Shown: piece after piece, positions 17,960 through 26,986 of the stretch
Layout: each line of letters starts with the position of its first letter
How positions within the stretch are numbered: the first letter of the stretch is position 1
Source of the DNA: Paraburkholderia metrosideri
GTDB taxonomy: Bacteria; Pseudomonadota; Gammaproteobacteria; Burkholderiales; Burkholderiaceae
Direction: 5' to 3'
DNA length: 64,000 nt
Assembly: GCF_904848625.1 (NCBI RefSeq)
Contig: NZ_CAJHCP010000007.1
Location: 62,001-126,000, forward strand
The notes under the pieces: generated by a model
What the model was told of the DNA's origin: nothing
The model's input: the letters and a program-made list of their open reading frames with translations, nothing else
Database searches by the model: none
Translations under genes and position numbers: made by a program

Positions 17960-19210
17960 CTAGCGGGCGGTGGCAACGGGAGCATTAACTTTGATAGGTG
18001 GCGCGTCATCATCGAACGGCGCGTGCGGCACAAAGCTTCCTACGACGTTCGGCTGGAATACCAAACAATAGGTCGAGCCACCGTACTGGAAAAATCCGAT
18101 TTCGTCGCCCTTCGCCACTTGCTGACCAGGAAGGGCTTCGATGACGCACGAGGAGACGTCTGCCATGCCCACGAAAATACATCCCACCAAGCCAATCTGC
18201 GGGTCATCGCAATTGATGACGATAACCGCTCGTGCCGCGACGGAAGTTGTGTAGCCTTGCGAATCGTTAAGCCCACCCGGGTCTACGCCCTCGGATTCCG
18301 CGTCGGAGTAATAACTGCCGTCGACGTGGTACGCCTTCACGATTCGGCCGGCAACAGGAGCATGCCAGCGGTGATAGTTGAAAGCACTGAGGAACGCCTG
18401 ATAGACACTCCCGCCAACAAACTCCTGCGCCACGTCGCGCTCGCGTGCGGTGAACATCTCCTCAAGCGAATAGGGTTGCGACTTAATCCAAAAATTGTCG
18501 CGAAGCTTCACTTCATGCTGAATGTTGTACGGAGACGCCTCGCATGCGCTGACGATGACCTTGGAGTTGTCGGGTTCAGCAACGGGTCGGGCGTCGGGTT
18601 TAAAACGGCGGGTGAAAAAACTGTTCCACGACGAAAACCCCCAATAGGGTTTGTCGGGGTCGCAAATGAACTGGGACATCCCGAGTTGCTCCTGTGCCTT
18701 CGGAGACAGCCATCCCTCGGGAGCGGATGTATTCAAGTATTCGCGCGAGTGAGGGCCATCCAGAAATCCCGACCACACATTGAGGACCCGCTTAAGCTTG
18801 GCGTTCACGACGGGGTCGCGGAAAAACGCGTATCCAGAAGGCATGCACATCCGCCAGTCAAGGACTGCGTTCAACGGGCAGTGAATCAGACTTGCTTCGC
18901 TAAAGCGCGGAGGGTACGTCATCAGATAGTCGATGATGTCCATCAGCTCGTCGATTGTCGAATATCCAAGCTCATAGCCGGCCTCAATTGCATCCGAGAT
19001 GGCACGCGTGAGGTCCATACGCATGACCGGGTCGCCTTCGACTAGCATCGCCAGCTCCTGTACCGCTGACGTACGGGGCGCGAGGCCGGCCCGTCCTCGG
19101 GCCTTCTCGGCCAAATCCCTACGGAACGCAATCAACTCGGCTTCCTTGCGCGGCAACCAGCCGCCTAAGCGGCGGCGTTGCTCTAACGTGTTTTCCGGAC
19201 GGCCAGACAT
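17960..19210 (-). CDS. Phosphatidylserine decarboxylase-family protein (PsiD-like)
   Basis: A 416-aa protein with an N-terminal PSD-associated region (about 30-170, including DELMDIIDYLMTYPPRF) and a C-terminal PSD catalytic domain. The domain has AFNYHRWHAPVAG, containing the conserved His, and GGSTYCLVFQP, where the Ser of the usual LGST cleavage site would become the pyruvoyl group. The N-terminal PSDC-type domain resembles the fungal/bacterial group that decarboxylates free amino acids rather than the membrane-bound phospholipid enzyme. The start at 19210 has AAGGAG upstream. It lies downstream of an FdhA-like gene on the same strand and may be cotranscribed. Confidence 0.75.
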   Translation of the reverse strand: MSGRPENTLEQRRRLGGWLPRKEAELIAFRRDLAEKARGRAGLAPRTSAVQELAMLVEGDPVMRMDLTRAISDAIEAGYELGYSTIDELMDIIDYLMTYPPRFSEASLIHCPLNAVLDWRMCMPSGYAFFRDPVVNAKLKRVLNVWSGFLDGPHSREYLNTSAPEGWLSPKAQEQLGMSQFICDPDKPYWGFSSWNSFFTRRFKPDARPVAEPDNSKVIVSACEASPYNIQHEVKLRDNFWIKSQPYSLEEMFTARERDVAQEFVGGSVYQAFLSAFNYHRWHAPVAGRIVKAYHVDGSYYSDAESEGVDPGGLNDSQGYTTSVAARAVIVINCDDPQIGLVGCIFVGMADVSSCVIEALPGQQVAKGDEIGFFQYGGSTYCLVFQPNVVGSFVPHAPFDDDAPPIKVNAPVATAR

Positions 19211-19298
19211 CGAATACTCCTTGGGGCTGGGTTTTTGCAATCGCTGGAGACGCGACCATTGTTTTCCCGACGGCGCCATGACCTGTAGCAAACGCCGC

Positions 19299-19309
19299 GG
19301 GGGGGGGGG
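19299..19309. repeat. Eleven-G homopolymer in the fdhA-PSD intergenic region
   Basis: A run of 11 consecutive G residues lies about 90 bp upstream of the PSD-family start codon. It is followed by a GGGTGCC/GGCACCC hairpin (about 19307-19332). Such tracts are slippage-prone and can alter promoter spacing or hairpin strength. Confidence 0.6.
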
Positions 19310-19365
19310 TGCCATTCGGGATGGGCACCCACCATTGCTCGAATGCCGAGACTTGGACGGGACGC

Positions 19366-20502
19366 CTACGCCGCCGTTTTCAGCACGACCTTAGTCCATC
19401 CCTCGTCCCTAGCGTCGAAATGCGCATACCCTTCAGCCGCCTTATCAAGCGGTAGTTGGTGGGAAATGATTTCAGACGGCTTCGCTTTCCCAGCGGCGAT
19501 GAGGTCGCGCAGTTTCCTGTTGTACGCCTTCACGTTCGCTTGACCGGTTGCGATATGTTGACCTTTCATCCAGAGCTGGCCGAAGTCGAGCGCGAGCTGG
19601 CCCTTCTTGGCAAGAGCGTCCTCAGCTTTCGGGTCCTCTGCGACGAAGACACCCACCACGCCGATACCGCCAGTCGGTCGCACCGCTTTGATGAGGTTGT
19701 TCATCGTTGCGTTGGGCACTTCGTGGCCCTTGCAACTACATTGGTACCCGACGCATTCACAGCCTCGGTCTGCACCCTCGCCGCCGGTTAGCTCCATCAC
19801 CTGGTCGGCCGACGAACCATCGCTGTCATCAATCGGGATGGCGCCGAGCTTTTCCGCGAGAGCCAGCCGGTCGGCGTGTGTGTCAACCACCATAACTTTG
19901 CTGGCGCCTTTGATTGATGCGGACAGTGCAGCCATCAGTCCCACCGGCCCCGCGCCATAGATAACAACGCTGTCACCAGGCTCGACGCCGGCGAGAACCG
20001 TCGCGTGATAGCCGGTAGGAAAAATATCTGACAGCATTACGTAGTCGTTCTCCTTCTCCTCAGCGTCGGGCGGTAGGAGCAGACAGTTGAAGTCGCCGAA
20101 TGGAACACGTAGGTATTCCGCCTGCCCCCCACTGTATGGCCCCATGCCCGCAAACCCATAGGCTGCACCCGCGACGCCGGGGTTGGCGGTCAGACAAAAT
20201 CCGGTCAGCCCTTTCTCACAGTTCTTGCAAAAGCCACAGCCAATGTTGAAGGGAAGGCATACGCGGTCGCCTACCTTGATACGCTCCACACCTTTGCCGA
20301 CCTCGGCGACAACGCCAAGGTTTTCATGACCTAGGATGCGTCCGGTCTCCATGTTTGTGCGGCCTTCGTACATATGCAGGTCTGAACCGCAGATGTTTGT
20401 GGTCGTGATTTTTACGAGCACGTCGGTTGGCTTTTCGATTTTGGCGTCCGGCATTTCCTTTACAACAACCTTGCGTGGCCCTTCGTAAACAAGTGCTTTC
20501 AT
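19366..20502 (-). CDS. fdhA: Glutathione-independent formaldehyde dehydrogenase-like zinc dehydrogenase
   Basis: A 378-aa medium-chain zinc dehydrogenase. The catalytic-zinc region has ICGSDLHMYEG and GHENLGVV, structural-zinc cysteines lie in CGFCKNCEKGLTGFC, and the NAD-binding motif is GAGPVGLMAA. The insertion around CECVGYQCSCKGHE is typical of the Pseudomonas-type formaldehyde dismutase/FdhA group. The reaction is aldehyde or alcohol oxidation, possibly formaldehyde. The start MKALVYEG at 20502 has GGAG upstream; a longer in-frame extension is not conserved-looking. It is divergent from the flavodoxin-fold reductase gene. Confidence 0.85.
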   Translation of the reverse strand: MKALVYEGPRKVVVKEMPDAKIEKPTDVLVKITTTNICGSDLHMYEGRTNMETGRILGHENLGVVAEVGKGVERIKVGDRVCLPFNIGCGFCKNCEKGLTGFCLTANPGVAGAAYGFAGMGPYSGGQAEYLRVPFGDFNCLLLPPDAEEKENDYVMLSDIFPTGYHATVLAGVEPGDSVVIYGAGPVGLMAALSASIKGASKVMVVDTHADRLALAEKLGAIPIDDSDGSSADQVMELTGGEGADRGCECVGYQCSCKGHEVPNATMNNLIKAVRPTGGIGVVGVFVAEDPKAEDALAKKGQLALDFGQLWMKGQHIATGQANVKAYNRKLRDLIAAGKAKPSEIISHQLPLDKAAEGYAHFDARDEGWTKVVLKTAA

Positions 20503-20670
20503 TTCCCATCTCCGTTGAGATTTGCGGCACTGCCACCAGTGGACAGCGTGGCAACAAAGCCAGCATGGGGCATGCCTCAATGATGCGAACCGGCGGACTG
20601 CCAACTGGTCCGCGCTTGCTTCGCGCTAGAAGCGACGGCACGCCTGATGAAAAACGCCAAGGAAACGAGG

Positions 20671-21789
20671 ATGTCGACAAACACTGGGGACGATTCAAAG
20701 CAGCGCGCAGTCGAACAAAGAATTGAGGTGCGAAAGGGGCAGGTCACCGAGAAGATGTCGCGCGATGCCTTCAGGCAACGATTTATGGCCAGATTTTATG
20801 ACCCGAAATTCCGGGTGGAAGATGAGTCGCTCGATAGGCTCGAAGCGATTGCATGGGAGGCCTACGCTGCAGGGCGTAAGTCGCCCGTCACGGAAAAGGC
20901 AGGGCCGGGATTCGCCGACCCAGACTACGATTTATCAGTTGAGTGGCGCCAGGCCAGCGAGCGTATAAAGGCAGCCCAGCGTCAGCAGGCAGACCCTTCA
21001 GCGACCAGCCGCGTGCTCATTGTCAACGCCTCGTCCCGCAATGACTACTCGTGTCCGGGCGAAATGTCGAAAAGCTTTCGCCTGTCGAAGCTCGTTCAGG
21101 GCACCCTCGAATCGAAGCGCATTCAAGTTGATTTGCTGGACCTCTCCCGCCTCACATCTGACCGCGATTTACACATCCATCCTTGTAAAGGTTGCGTTTC
21201 TACCGCGATGCCGCTTTGCCACTGGCCCTGTAGCTGCTACCCGAATCACTCTCTCGGTATGGTGAACGACTGGATGAACGAGATATACGAACGATTTGCT
21301 GCGGCGCACGCCGTCGTCTTCGTGACACCGGTCTATTGGTACCAGGTGAGCAGCCCGCTCAAACTTTTGATGGACAGGCTCGTATGTGCTGACGGCGGCA
21401 ATCCCGACCCGACTAGCACCCACGGTAAAAAGCCTGATGAAGCGAAAAAGCTCGAGCTCGCGGGTTGGGACTACCCGAAGCATCTCGCGGGCCGCGCCTA
21501 CGGACTGGTTGTCCACGGCGACGTCGCCGGCATTGAAGGTTCTCGTCGTGCGCTCACGGACTGGTTCGACTGGATGGGCTTCGTCGAAGCGGGTGGTAAG
21601 TCTCGTCTCGACCGATTCATCGGCTACTACGAACCCTACGCAACGAGTCATGCAACGTTGGACGAGGATGACAATATGCAGAAGGAGGTTGTCAATGTTG
21701 CGCTCGCAGTGGCGAACGCGGTCGCCGCCATACGGGCCGGTAAGCTCGAAGAGCCGGACGCGAATCTTGAAGCGCCTCGGGCGAAATAA
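20671..21789 (+). CDS. Flavodoxin-fold NAD(P)H-dependent oxidoreductase
   Basis: A 372-aa protein. About 110 helical, charged N-terminal residues of unknown role precede an NADPH-dependent FMN reductase/flavodoxin-like domain (VLIVNASSRND, then VVFVTPVYWYQVSSPLKLLMDR). A Cys-rich loop (HPCKGCVSTAMPLCHWPCSC) sits where iron-sulfur flavoproteins carry cluster ligands, so an Fe-S or zinc site is possible. The start is MSTNTG with GGAAACGAGG upstream. It is divergent from fdhA, suggesting a shared detoxification or redox role. Confidence 0.75.
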   Translation: MSTNTGDDSKQRAVEQRIEVRKGQVTEKMSRDAFRQRFMARFYDPKFRVEDESLDRLEAIAWEAYAAGRKSPVTEKAGPGFADPDYDLSVEWRQASERIKAAQRQQADPSATSRVLIVNASSRNDYSCPGEMSKSFRLSKLVQGTLESKRIQVDLLDLSRLTSDRDLHIHPCKGCVSTAMPLCHWPCSCYPNHSLGMVNDWMNEIYERFAAAHAVVFVTPVYWYQVSSPLKLLMDRLVCADGGNPDPTSTHGKKPDEAKKLELAGWDYPKHLAGRAYGLVVHGDVAGIEGSRRALTDWFDWMGFVEAGGKSRLDRFIGYYEPYATSHATLDEDDNMQKEVVNVALAVANAVAAIRAGKLEEPDANLEAPRAK

Positions 21790-22007
21790 GGCGCGGTTCA
21801 GCTAGACCCGTTTCGGCGAGCGAGATAGCGGTGCTTAGCGAGGCCGCGCCGCTTGAACCGCCCTCACAGAGCCGCCAACCTGCAACAGAAGCAGTCCGAC
21901 ACTGGCTTGCGAAGCTGGTGGCGTCGCGTATCAGATAGCGCCAGAAGAGGCGCATTCACGTTCACGGCATCGCAAGTTTAGGACCGCGGGAACAAGGTAT
22001 CGAATGT

Positions 22008-22401
22008 TCAGTGCTCGCACGAGTATTCATGTACCTCGGGGTGTGATTCGTCCAGAAGGCTATGAATCACCTTTATCAGCTGGCCTATGGGGGCTGGCTT
22101 CAGCAACAGCACGTCCCACAGCCGTTCACTCACATGAGGCGGCAACGCGGCCGACAACATCACCACAGGAATGCCGGCCATCGCAACGTCGGCCTTCAAT
22201 CGTCGACACAATTCGACGCCATCAATGCGCGGCATCATCTAGTCTGTCGCGATGAGACTTGGTCTTTCGATAGCAGTGGTAGCGAGCGCTGCCTGTCCGT
22301 CCGTCTAGCGCCGCGAGCACGCGGAATCCGTCTCGCTCCGGCAGCCATCGAAGGGGGCGCAGAATATTCGGGTCATCATCAACAAGAAGTATCGTCGCCA
22401 A
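22008..22401 (-). pseudogene. Response regulator receiver-domain pseudogene
   Basis: From a TTG near 22401 the frame reads the receiver start ATILLVDDDPNILRPL. It then shifts frame near the segment that would be ALATTAIERPSLIATD, and a TAG replaces the Tyr expected before MMPRIDGVEL. The end (PVVMLSAALPP, LLLKPAPIGQLI) has the conserved Ser/Lys features. A frameshift plus a nonsense codon show inactivation. The gap 21790-22007 contains nothing recognised, and 22402-22583 is upstream DNA of the kinase gene. Confidence 0.78.
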
Positions 22402-22583
22402 TTTACGGACCGCTTTCGCATTAACAGGTTAACCCTTCGACGGTGCAATAAACGTTCCTAACCTTGTCGCCGCTGCGAACGGCCGCGCTGCCGCCATTGG
22501 TCTTTGTCGTGCAGCGACTACAATTAGCTGGCGCGGCAATTTTCCCGCTCATTTGACAGTACAAGTTACAACCTGGAGGCCAT

Positions 22584-24344
22584 ATGGTCGGACCGTCTGC
22601 GCCCTCCGCAGCGGACCGCGCACGCTGCGCGGGCACACTTGCTACGCCTGCACTGGGCACGCGCCCCCATCGACCGCCCGATTTCGCCGCTGAAAGCGAA
22701 TCGATGCATCGTCTAGCGCGAGCGCTGACCTCCTCGGACGGCGCTATGCTCCAGACGCTGTCGGACATGGCACTTAATTTGTGCGAGGCGGGTAGCGCGG
22801 GCATTGCGTTGCTGGAACGCGGTGCCGATGGCGCACAGGTCTTCCGCTGGGCCGCGGTTTCGGGCGAATGCGTCGTCGCCATGGGTACTACGCCACCTGT
22901 GGAAGACAGCCCGAGCGGCATCGCGCTCGATTTGGCTACGGGGCAGCTATTCTCGTTTCCCCAAAACCACTTCACGTGTCTGCAGCACGTTGTCCCCGAG
23001 ATTATCGAAGAACTGGTCGTACCGATTCCTGGCGAACGGGAGCCATGGGGCACGGTTTGGGTGATGTCTCACGACAGGGAGCACCTGTTTGACTCCGAAG
23101 ACCTCAGAATCCTGACCAGTCTCGCGAACTTCACCTGCGCTGCGCTCACCATAACGCGGGCAAAGGCTGATGCTGAAGCCCGCGCGGCTGAAGCCGATGC
23201 AGCGAGGAATGCACTGGCTCTGGCTGAAGCACGCAAGGACGATTTCATTGCGACCCTGAGCCATGAGTTGCGCAATCCCATTGCTCCGATTGACAGCGCC
23301 CTGACTGCAGCGCGAAAGCTCGCTTCAGACAATTCCGCCGTGTTGTCGGCTTTGAATATCGCCGACAGGCAGATTCGGTTGTTGAAACGACTCGTGAGCG
23401 ACCTGCTCGACGCGTCCCGGATACGGCACGGCAAACTTTCTGTCCGCCCCTCGTACGGGTTACTTCAGGACATCGTGGGGGACGCCGTGACGGCGATGAA
23501 GGCTGACGCCAACAACGGTCAGCATCGACTCCATACCATTGTTCCGCCGTATCCGGTGACCGTTCACGCGGACCCCGCACGTCTCACGCAGGTTGTGTCG
23601 AACCTGCTGTCGAACGCGGTGAAATACACACCTCCCGGCGGCGACATTACTCTATTGGTAGAGGCACCGGACCTCAGCACCGGGTCGATACACGATTCAT
23701 CGCCCCGCACTGCGGTCATCACGGTGAGGGACAACGGCGCTGGCATTTCATCTTTATTGCTGCCACACGTCTTCGACATGTTTGCCCAGTCGGCTTCAGC
23801 GCGCCGACATGCAGAAGGTGGCCTCGGAATTGGACTGGCTGTCGTGAAGCATCTGGTGACGGCACACAACGGCACAGTCACAATTGCGAGCGCTGGCGAA
23901 GGCCAAGGGACGGAAGTCAGTCTGCAACTCCCCATCGTCTGCGAAAGCACGGGCGAGGTCACCATCATCGCGAGGCGCACGATGGCACCGATGCGCATCC
24001 TCCTTGTAGACGACAGCGCAGACGCGACGGAAGCAGTAGGCACCTTGCTGGAACTGGAGGGGCACGAAGTGAAGCGCGCACAGAGCGGGCCCGACGCGCT
24101 CTCGATAGTGGAGTCATTTACTCCGGATGTTGCCCTGATTGACATCACAATGCCTGGCATGGACGGCCTTGAGCTTGCGCAACTGCTTCGTCTGCGGGCG
24201 CAGTGCTGCCTGACGAAGCTGGCGGCATTGACGGGCTACACCGACGCCGCCGGCAGACTCCAGACTGACGAACGGATATTTGACGGTCATCTGACCAAGC
24301 CGCTGTCGCTCGATGACCTCGCAGATTTTCTGCGAGCTTCATAG
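22584..24344 (+). CDS. Hybrid sensor histidine kinase with GAF and receiver domains
   Basis: A 586-aa soluble kinase with no membrane segments. An N-terminal GAF-like domain (about 45-195) and an Ala-rich coiled linker (about 195-220) precede a HisKA domain with the phospho-acceptor in LSHELRNPIAP (about His227). The HATPase domain follows (N-box VVSNLLSNAVKYT, DNGAGIS, GGLGIGLAVV), then a C-terminal receiver (ILLVDDSADATEA; Asp near 520 in LIDITMPGMDG; Lys in LTKPLS). The start has GGAGG 5 bp upstream. The adjacent response regulator is a pseudogene, so the output partner may be lost or encoded elsewhere. Confidence 0.87.
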   Translation: MVGPSAPSAADRARCAGTLATPALGTRPHRPPDFAAESESMHRLARALTSSDGAMLQTLSDMALNLCEAGSAGIALLERGADGAQVFRWAAVSGECVVAMGTTPPVEDSPSGIALDLATGQLFSFPQNHFTCLQHVVPEIIEELVVPIPGEREPWGTVWVMSHDREHLFDSEDLRILTSLANFTCAALTITRAKADAEARAAEADAARNALALAEARKDDFIATLSHELRNPIAPIDSALTAARKLASDNSAVLSALNIADRQIRLLKRLVSDLLDASRIRHGKLSVRPSYGLLQDIVGDAVTAMKADANNGQHRLHTIVPPYPVTVHADPARLTQVVSNLLSNAVKYTPPGGDITLLVEAPDLSTGSIHDSSPRTAVITVRDNGAGISSLLLPHVFDMFAQSASARRHAEGGLGIGLAVVKHLVTAHNGTVTIASAGEGQGTEVSLQLPIVCESTGEVTIIARRTMAPMRILLVDDSADATEAVGTLLELEGHEVKRAQSGPDALSIVESFTPDVALIDITMPGMDGLELAQLLRLRAQCCLTKLAALTGYTDAAGRLQTDERIFDGHLTKPLSLDDLADFLRAS

Positions 24345-24664
24345 AGTTGAGTAAAGCCCAATGAAAAAACGAGGGAAGACGGATTTCACACGGAAGCCGC
24401 AATGGATAAACGGTTGTGCATCGAAATCAGATAACGCGCCTTGAGCAGGGCATCGACAAGCTTCGATTCTCGTCGACCTTCCGAACCCACCCGTCGGCCC
24501 TCATGATGGAAGTCTCCATTTGATAATCATGTTGGGCAGCCTATTCCATTTGGGCGCTACGCACGTACCTTCGTTGGCCGCGCGGTGCCTGTGGCATCCT
24601 CGAACAAATCAGTCTCGAGTCGGCCGTCCTTCAAGGACGAGGAATGCGCCGTCCGACGAGCCGT

Positions 24665-24803
24665 CAGTCCTTGTGGCGTACGTCCCAGCTCGCGCCTGGC
24701 CGGGGTCGGGTCGTTAAGACTGGCTATCTCGCGCTATCTGCCGTACTTCCCGGAGGGGGTTGGCCCGGTCGGAGCCCTTGTCGACCTGATGGTGCAGCAG
24801 GCT
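24665..24803 (+). pseudogene. imuA fragment
   Basis: Two frames joined by a frameshift read LWRTSQLAPGRGR, VVKTGYLALSAVLPGGGWP and then VGALVDLMVQQ. This corresponds to roughly residues 14-52 of the intact ImuA at 41.2-41.9 kb (LWRGAQLA, TVDTGYAALSAELPGSGWP, LGALVELLVQQ). Nothing else was recognised in the 24345-24894 gap. Confidence 0.75.
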
Positions 24804-24894
24804 TCTGTTACGGCAAGAGCGGCACCGGCGTCATCACAAACCTGCAATTGCGGAGGCCATCGCCACTCAGCGACGACCTTCACCGTCATTCGTG

Positions 24895-26244
24895 TTACTT
24901 GCAGCCAAGCGCCTGGTAAGCGGCCGTCGTGGTGTAGGTGATGCTTGGCAGATACGGGCCGACTACGGACGCCTCGTCTCCCGGCGTCTTTGTGTTCTGG
25001 ATAGCGTTTGCGAAATCCGGACTGGAGAGCATATTTCGCATAATTAGCAGACCGTCGTCAGTATGTCCGGCGCCGTCGCCTGAGTCTGACCACGTGATAA
25101 ATCCGCTACCGCAAGCTGAAGTAGCGTTGCTCGGCTTGTCTGCAGCCCGGCTGACCACGATGGTGTAGTTTCCTTGTGCGTCGACAGGCACCTGCTCATC
25201 ATACAAACAAGAAGTTGCCTTCTGAGTGTAGAACTCGTTTGTGCACATCGACCAGTAGCGCAACTGCCCCGAAGTCAACGAAGCGACATTCTGGAACGAT
25301 TTGGGCGTGGTCGGTAGACGCCCTTTGAGAACCACAACGGCACCGTAAGCGCGACTGATGAGGGCTGTGACGTACGCATTGTCGAGGTTCGCAAAGAAGC
25401 CGACTTGGCGGATTGGATTACCGCCGCATTTACCCATAAACATGCACTGCAAACCATACTGCGTATTGTATTGAGCCATCCAGACACCCGGATTCACCGC
25501 GGGGAAGCCCAAGGGAGCACCTGATTGGTCCCGAAGTGCAGCGTAGGTAGCGGCGGGTAGCAGTGGAGATGCAACCGCAGTCTGTGATGGGGACAGTGCG
25601 TTGCAGGCCTGGGCACCGGTCAATACTGTGCCGTTTGCCTGTTGTACCTGAAGGTCAGGCAAGCCGACGCCACCGGTCGCGTCGGCACCTTTGTCAGCGA
25701 CATATACACGGTACCAGACCGTGATTGTCTGACCGTAGTTGCTGTCCGCGTAGAGCGTGTTAGGTGCAGTTGTCCCCGGAGCAGGCGTTGGAACTATTTC
25801 GACCGTGTAGTTTCGGTTAGCCGCGTAGCGGGCGGCGCCCGGGACAAACGGGTTTATGGAACCAGCATCCGGCGCTATTTGATAATCGGTCAGTGCTACT
25901 GCTGGCGCATTATTCGTTTGGTAGCTGTTGAGCGACATGTAGCGCGAATAGGCGAATTGCCCCTTGAGAAAAACGCGCGCGCCGGCCGGAATCTGGAACT
26001 GCGCGGTCCAGTATGTAGCGCCGGAATCGGGGTAGGCCTCATTAACCTCGTTCGCAGCGGTACCTACTGGACCTTGCCACAAACAGCTAGTCATTGCGTG
26101 TGCGACTGAGAAGCTAGCTGGCAGCGGTTGAGATGCATCAATGCCACCTCCGCCGCAACCGGACATCGCCATCGCTCCTGCCATGACCAGTCCACTTAGT
26201 ACAACTGATTGACATTTTGAGCAGGCACCATTGAATGCTTTCAT
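24895..26244 (-). CDS. Secreted lipoprotein of unknown function
   Basis: A 449-aa protein with a lipoprotein signal (hydrophobic VVLSGLVMAGAMAM, then a lipobox MSGC with Cys near residue 29) followed by a Gly/Asp linker. The body is Ser/Thr/Asn-rich beta-type sequence with paired cysteines. The segment FQIPAGARVFLKGQFAYSRYM and the later NYTVEIVP recall the beta-sheet blocks of DUF1214-type proteins encoded nearby, but no family is certain. GGGAG precedes the start. It lies 27 bp downstream of a TetR gene on the same strand, probably in one operon, and so may be controlled by that repressor. Confidence 0.7.
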   Translation of the reverse strand: MKAFNGACSKCQSVVLSGLVMAGAMAMSGCGGGGIDASQPLPASFSVAHAMTSCLWQGPVGTAANEVNEAYPDSGATYWTAQFQIPAGARVFLKGQFAYSRYMSLNSYQTNNAPAVALTDYQIAPDAGSINPFVPGAARYAANRNYTVEIVPTPAPGTTAPNTLYADSNYGQTITVWYRVYVADKGADATGGVGLPDLQVQQANGTVLTGAQACNALSPSQTAVASPLLPAATYAALRDQSGAPLGFPAVNPGVWMAQYNTQYGLQCMFMGKCGGNPIRQVGFFANLDNAYVTALISRAYGAVVVLKGRLPTTPKSFQNVASLTSGQLRYWSMCTNEFYTQKATSCLYDEQVPVDAQGNYTIVVSRAADKPSNATSACGSGFITWSDSGDGAGHTDDGLLIMRNMLSSPDFANAIQNTKTPGDEASVVGPYLPSITYTTTAAYQALGCK

Positions 26245-26271
26245 GCTTGAATCGTCTCCCGGTTTGTTGTG

Positions 26272-26949
26272 TCAGCTACAGCTCTCGATTGGCTTGCTGC
26301 TAAAGCGAATACCCCCTTCGATGTAATCGAGGAGATACCGGTCAAGCCGGTCGGTGTTTTTTGTTTCTAATGGCCAGTAGGCCTCAAGGCCTATGTCCAC
26401 GACCACATTGAGCGCAGTGTTGAAAGCAAATAACGCTTTGGCGCCAGCGGCTTCCCGTCCGTTTTCAGGGACCGCGTGATACACGAGGTCATTGACTCGT
26501 TCGGCAACGCCGCGCCACTCGCGCGCTATGACTTCCTTTCCACGTGCTCCGGAACCGCCAATCATCCGTGCGAGGAATTGCAAACTTGCCATCCCTTCGG
26601 GCGAGCTCGCGATTCGGACTATGGGACGAACCATGGCTTCGACCACCGCTTTGAGCGGCAAAGGGCCGGAGGTTTCAGCCTCGGCGGCATCAAGTATGGC
26701 GCTTACGCCAGTCAGGTAACGCTGGAGGGAAACTTCGATGGCCGCCTCTACCAGTCCCCATATATCGCCGAAGTAGTGATACACCGCGTTCTGACTGGAC
26801 ACTGCTGCCGCCTTGTTCAGCGCACGAATCGAGACCCCTTCAATGCCATGCCGGGCGAATAGCCGAATGGATTCCTTGATAAGCCGAGCCTTCGGTCCCT
26901 CGTCGGACTCGCGGCGTTTTCCCAGCTCGATAGGTGGCGGTGCAGTCAT
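26272..26949 (-). CDS. TetR-family transcriptional regulator
   Basis: A 225-aa regulator. The TetR HTH is at about residues 18-70 (RLIKESIRLFARHGIEGVSI, then NAVYHYFGDIWGLVEAAI), followed by an all-helical ligand domain. The start at 26949 is preferred because it gives a normal N-terminus and lies just downstream of a near-perfect palindrome (26959-26986) that looks like an autoregulatory operator. The longer frame to 27075 would place the operator inside the gene. It likely controls the lipoprotein gene downstream and possibly the divergent barrel/DUF1254 genes. Confidence 0.85.
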   Translation of the reverse strand: MTAPPPIELGKRRESDEGPKARLIKESIRLFARHGIEGVSIRALNKAAAVSSQNAVYHYFGDIWGLVEAAIEVSLQRYLTGVSAILDAAEAETSGPLPLKAVVEAMVRPIVRIASSPEGMASLQFLARMIGGSGARGKEVIAREWRGVAERVNDLVYHAVPENGREAAGAKALFAFNTALNVVVDIGLEAYWPLETKNTDRLDRYLLDYIEGGIRFSSKPIESCS

Positions 26950-26958
26950 CTCAAATTT

Positions 26959-26986
26959 GGTACGTTTGTACCAGTACAATCGTACC
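26959..26986. promoter_or_regulatory. Palindromic operator of the TetR regulator
   Basis: Two 12-bp arms (GGTACGTTTGTA and TACAATCGTACC) form an inverted repeat with 11 of 12 complementary positions around a 4-bp centre. It begins 10 bp upstream of the TetR ATG. Size, symmetry and location are typical of TetR-family operators. Confidence 0.75.

Noticed and set aside
18023..19045. Long + strand open frame (340 codons)
   Set aside because: It is antisense to the PSD-family gene, with Arg/His-rich composition and no recognisable motif.
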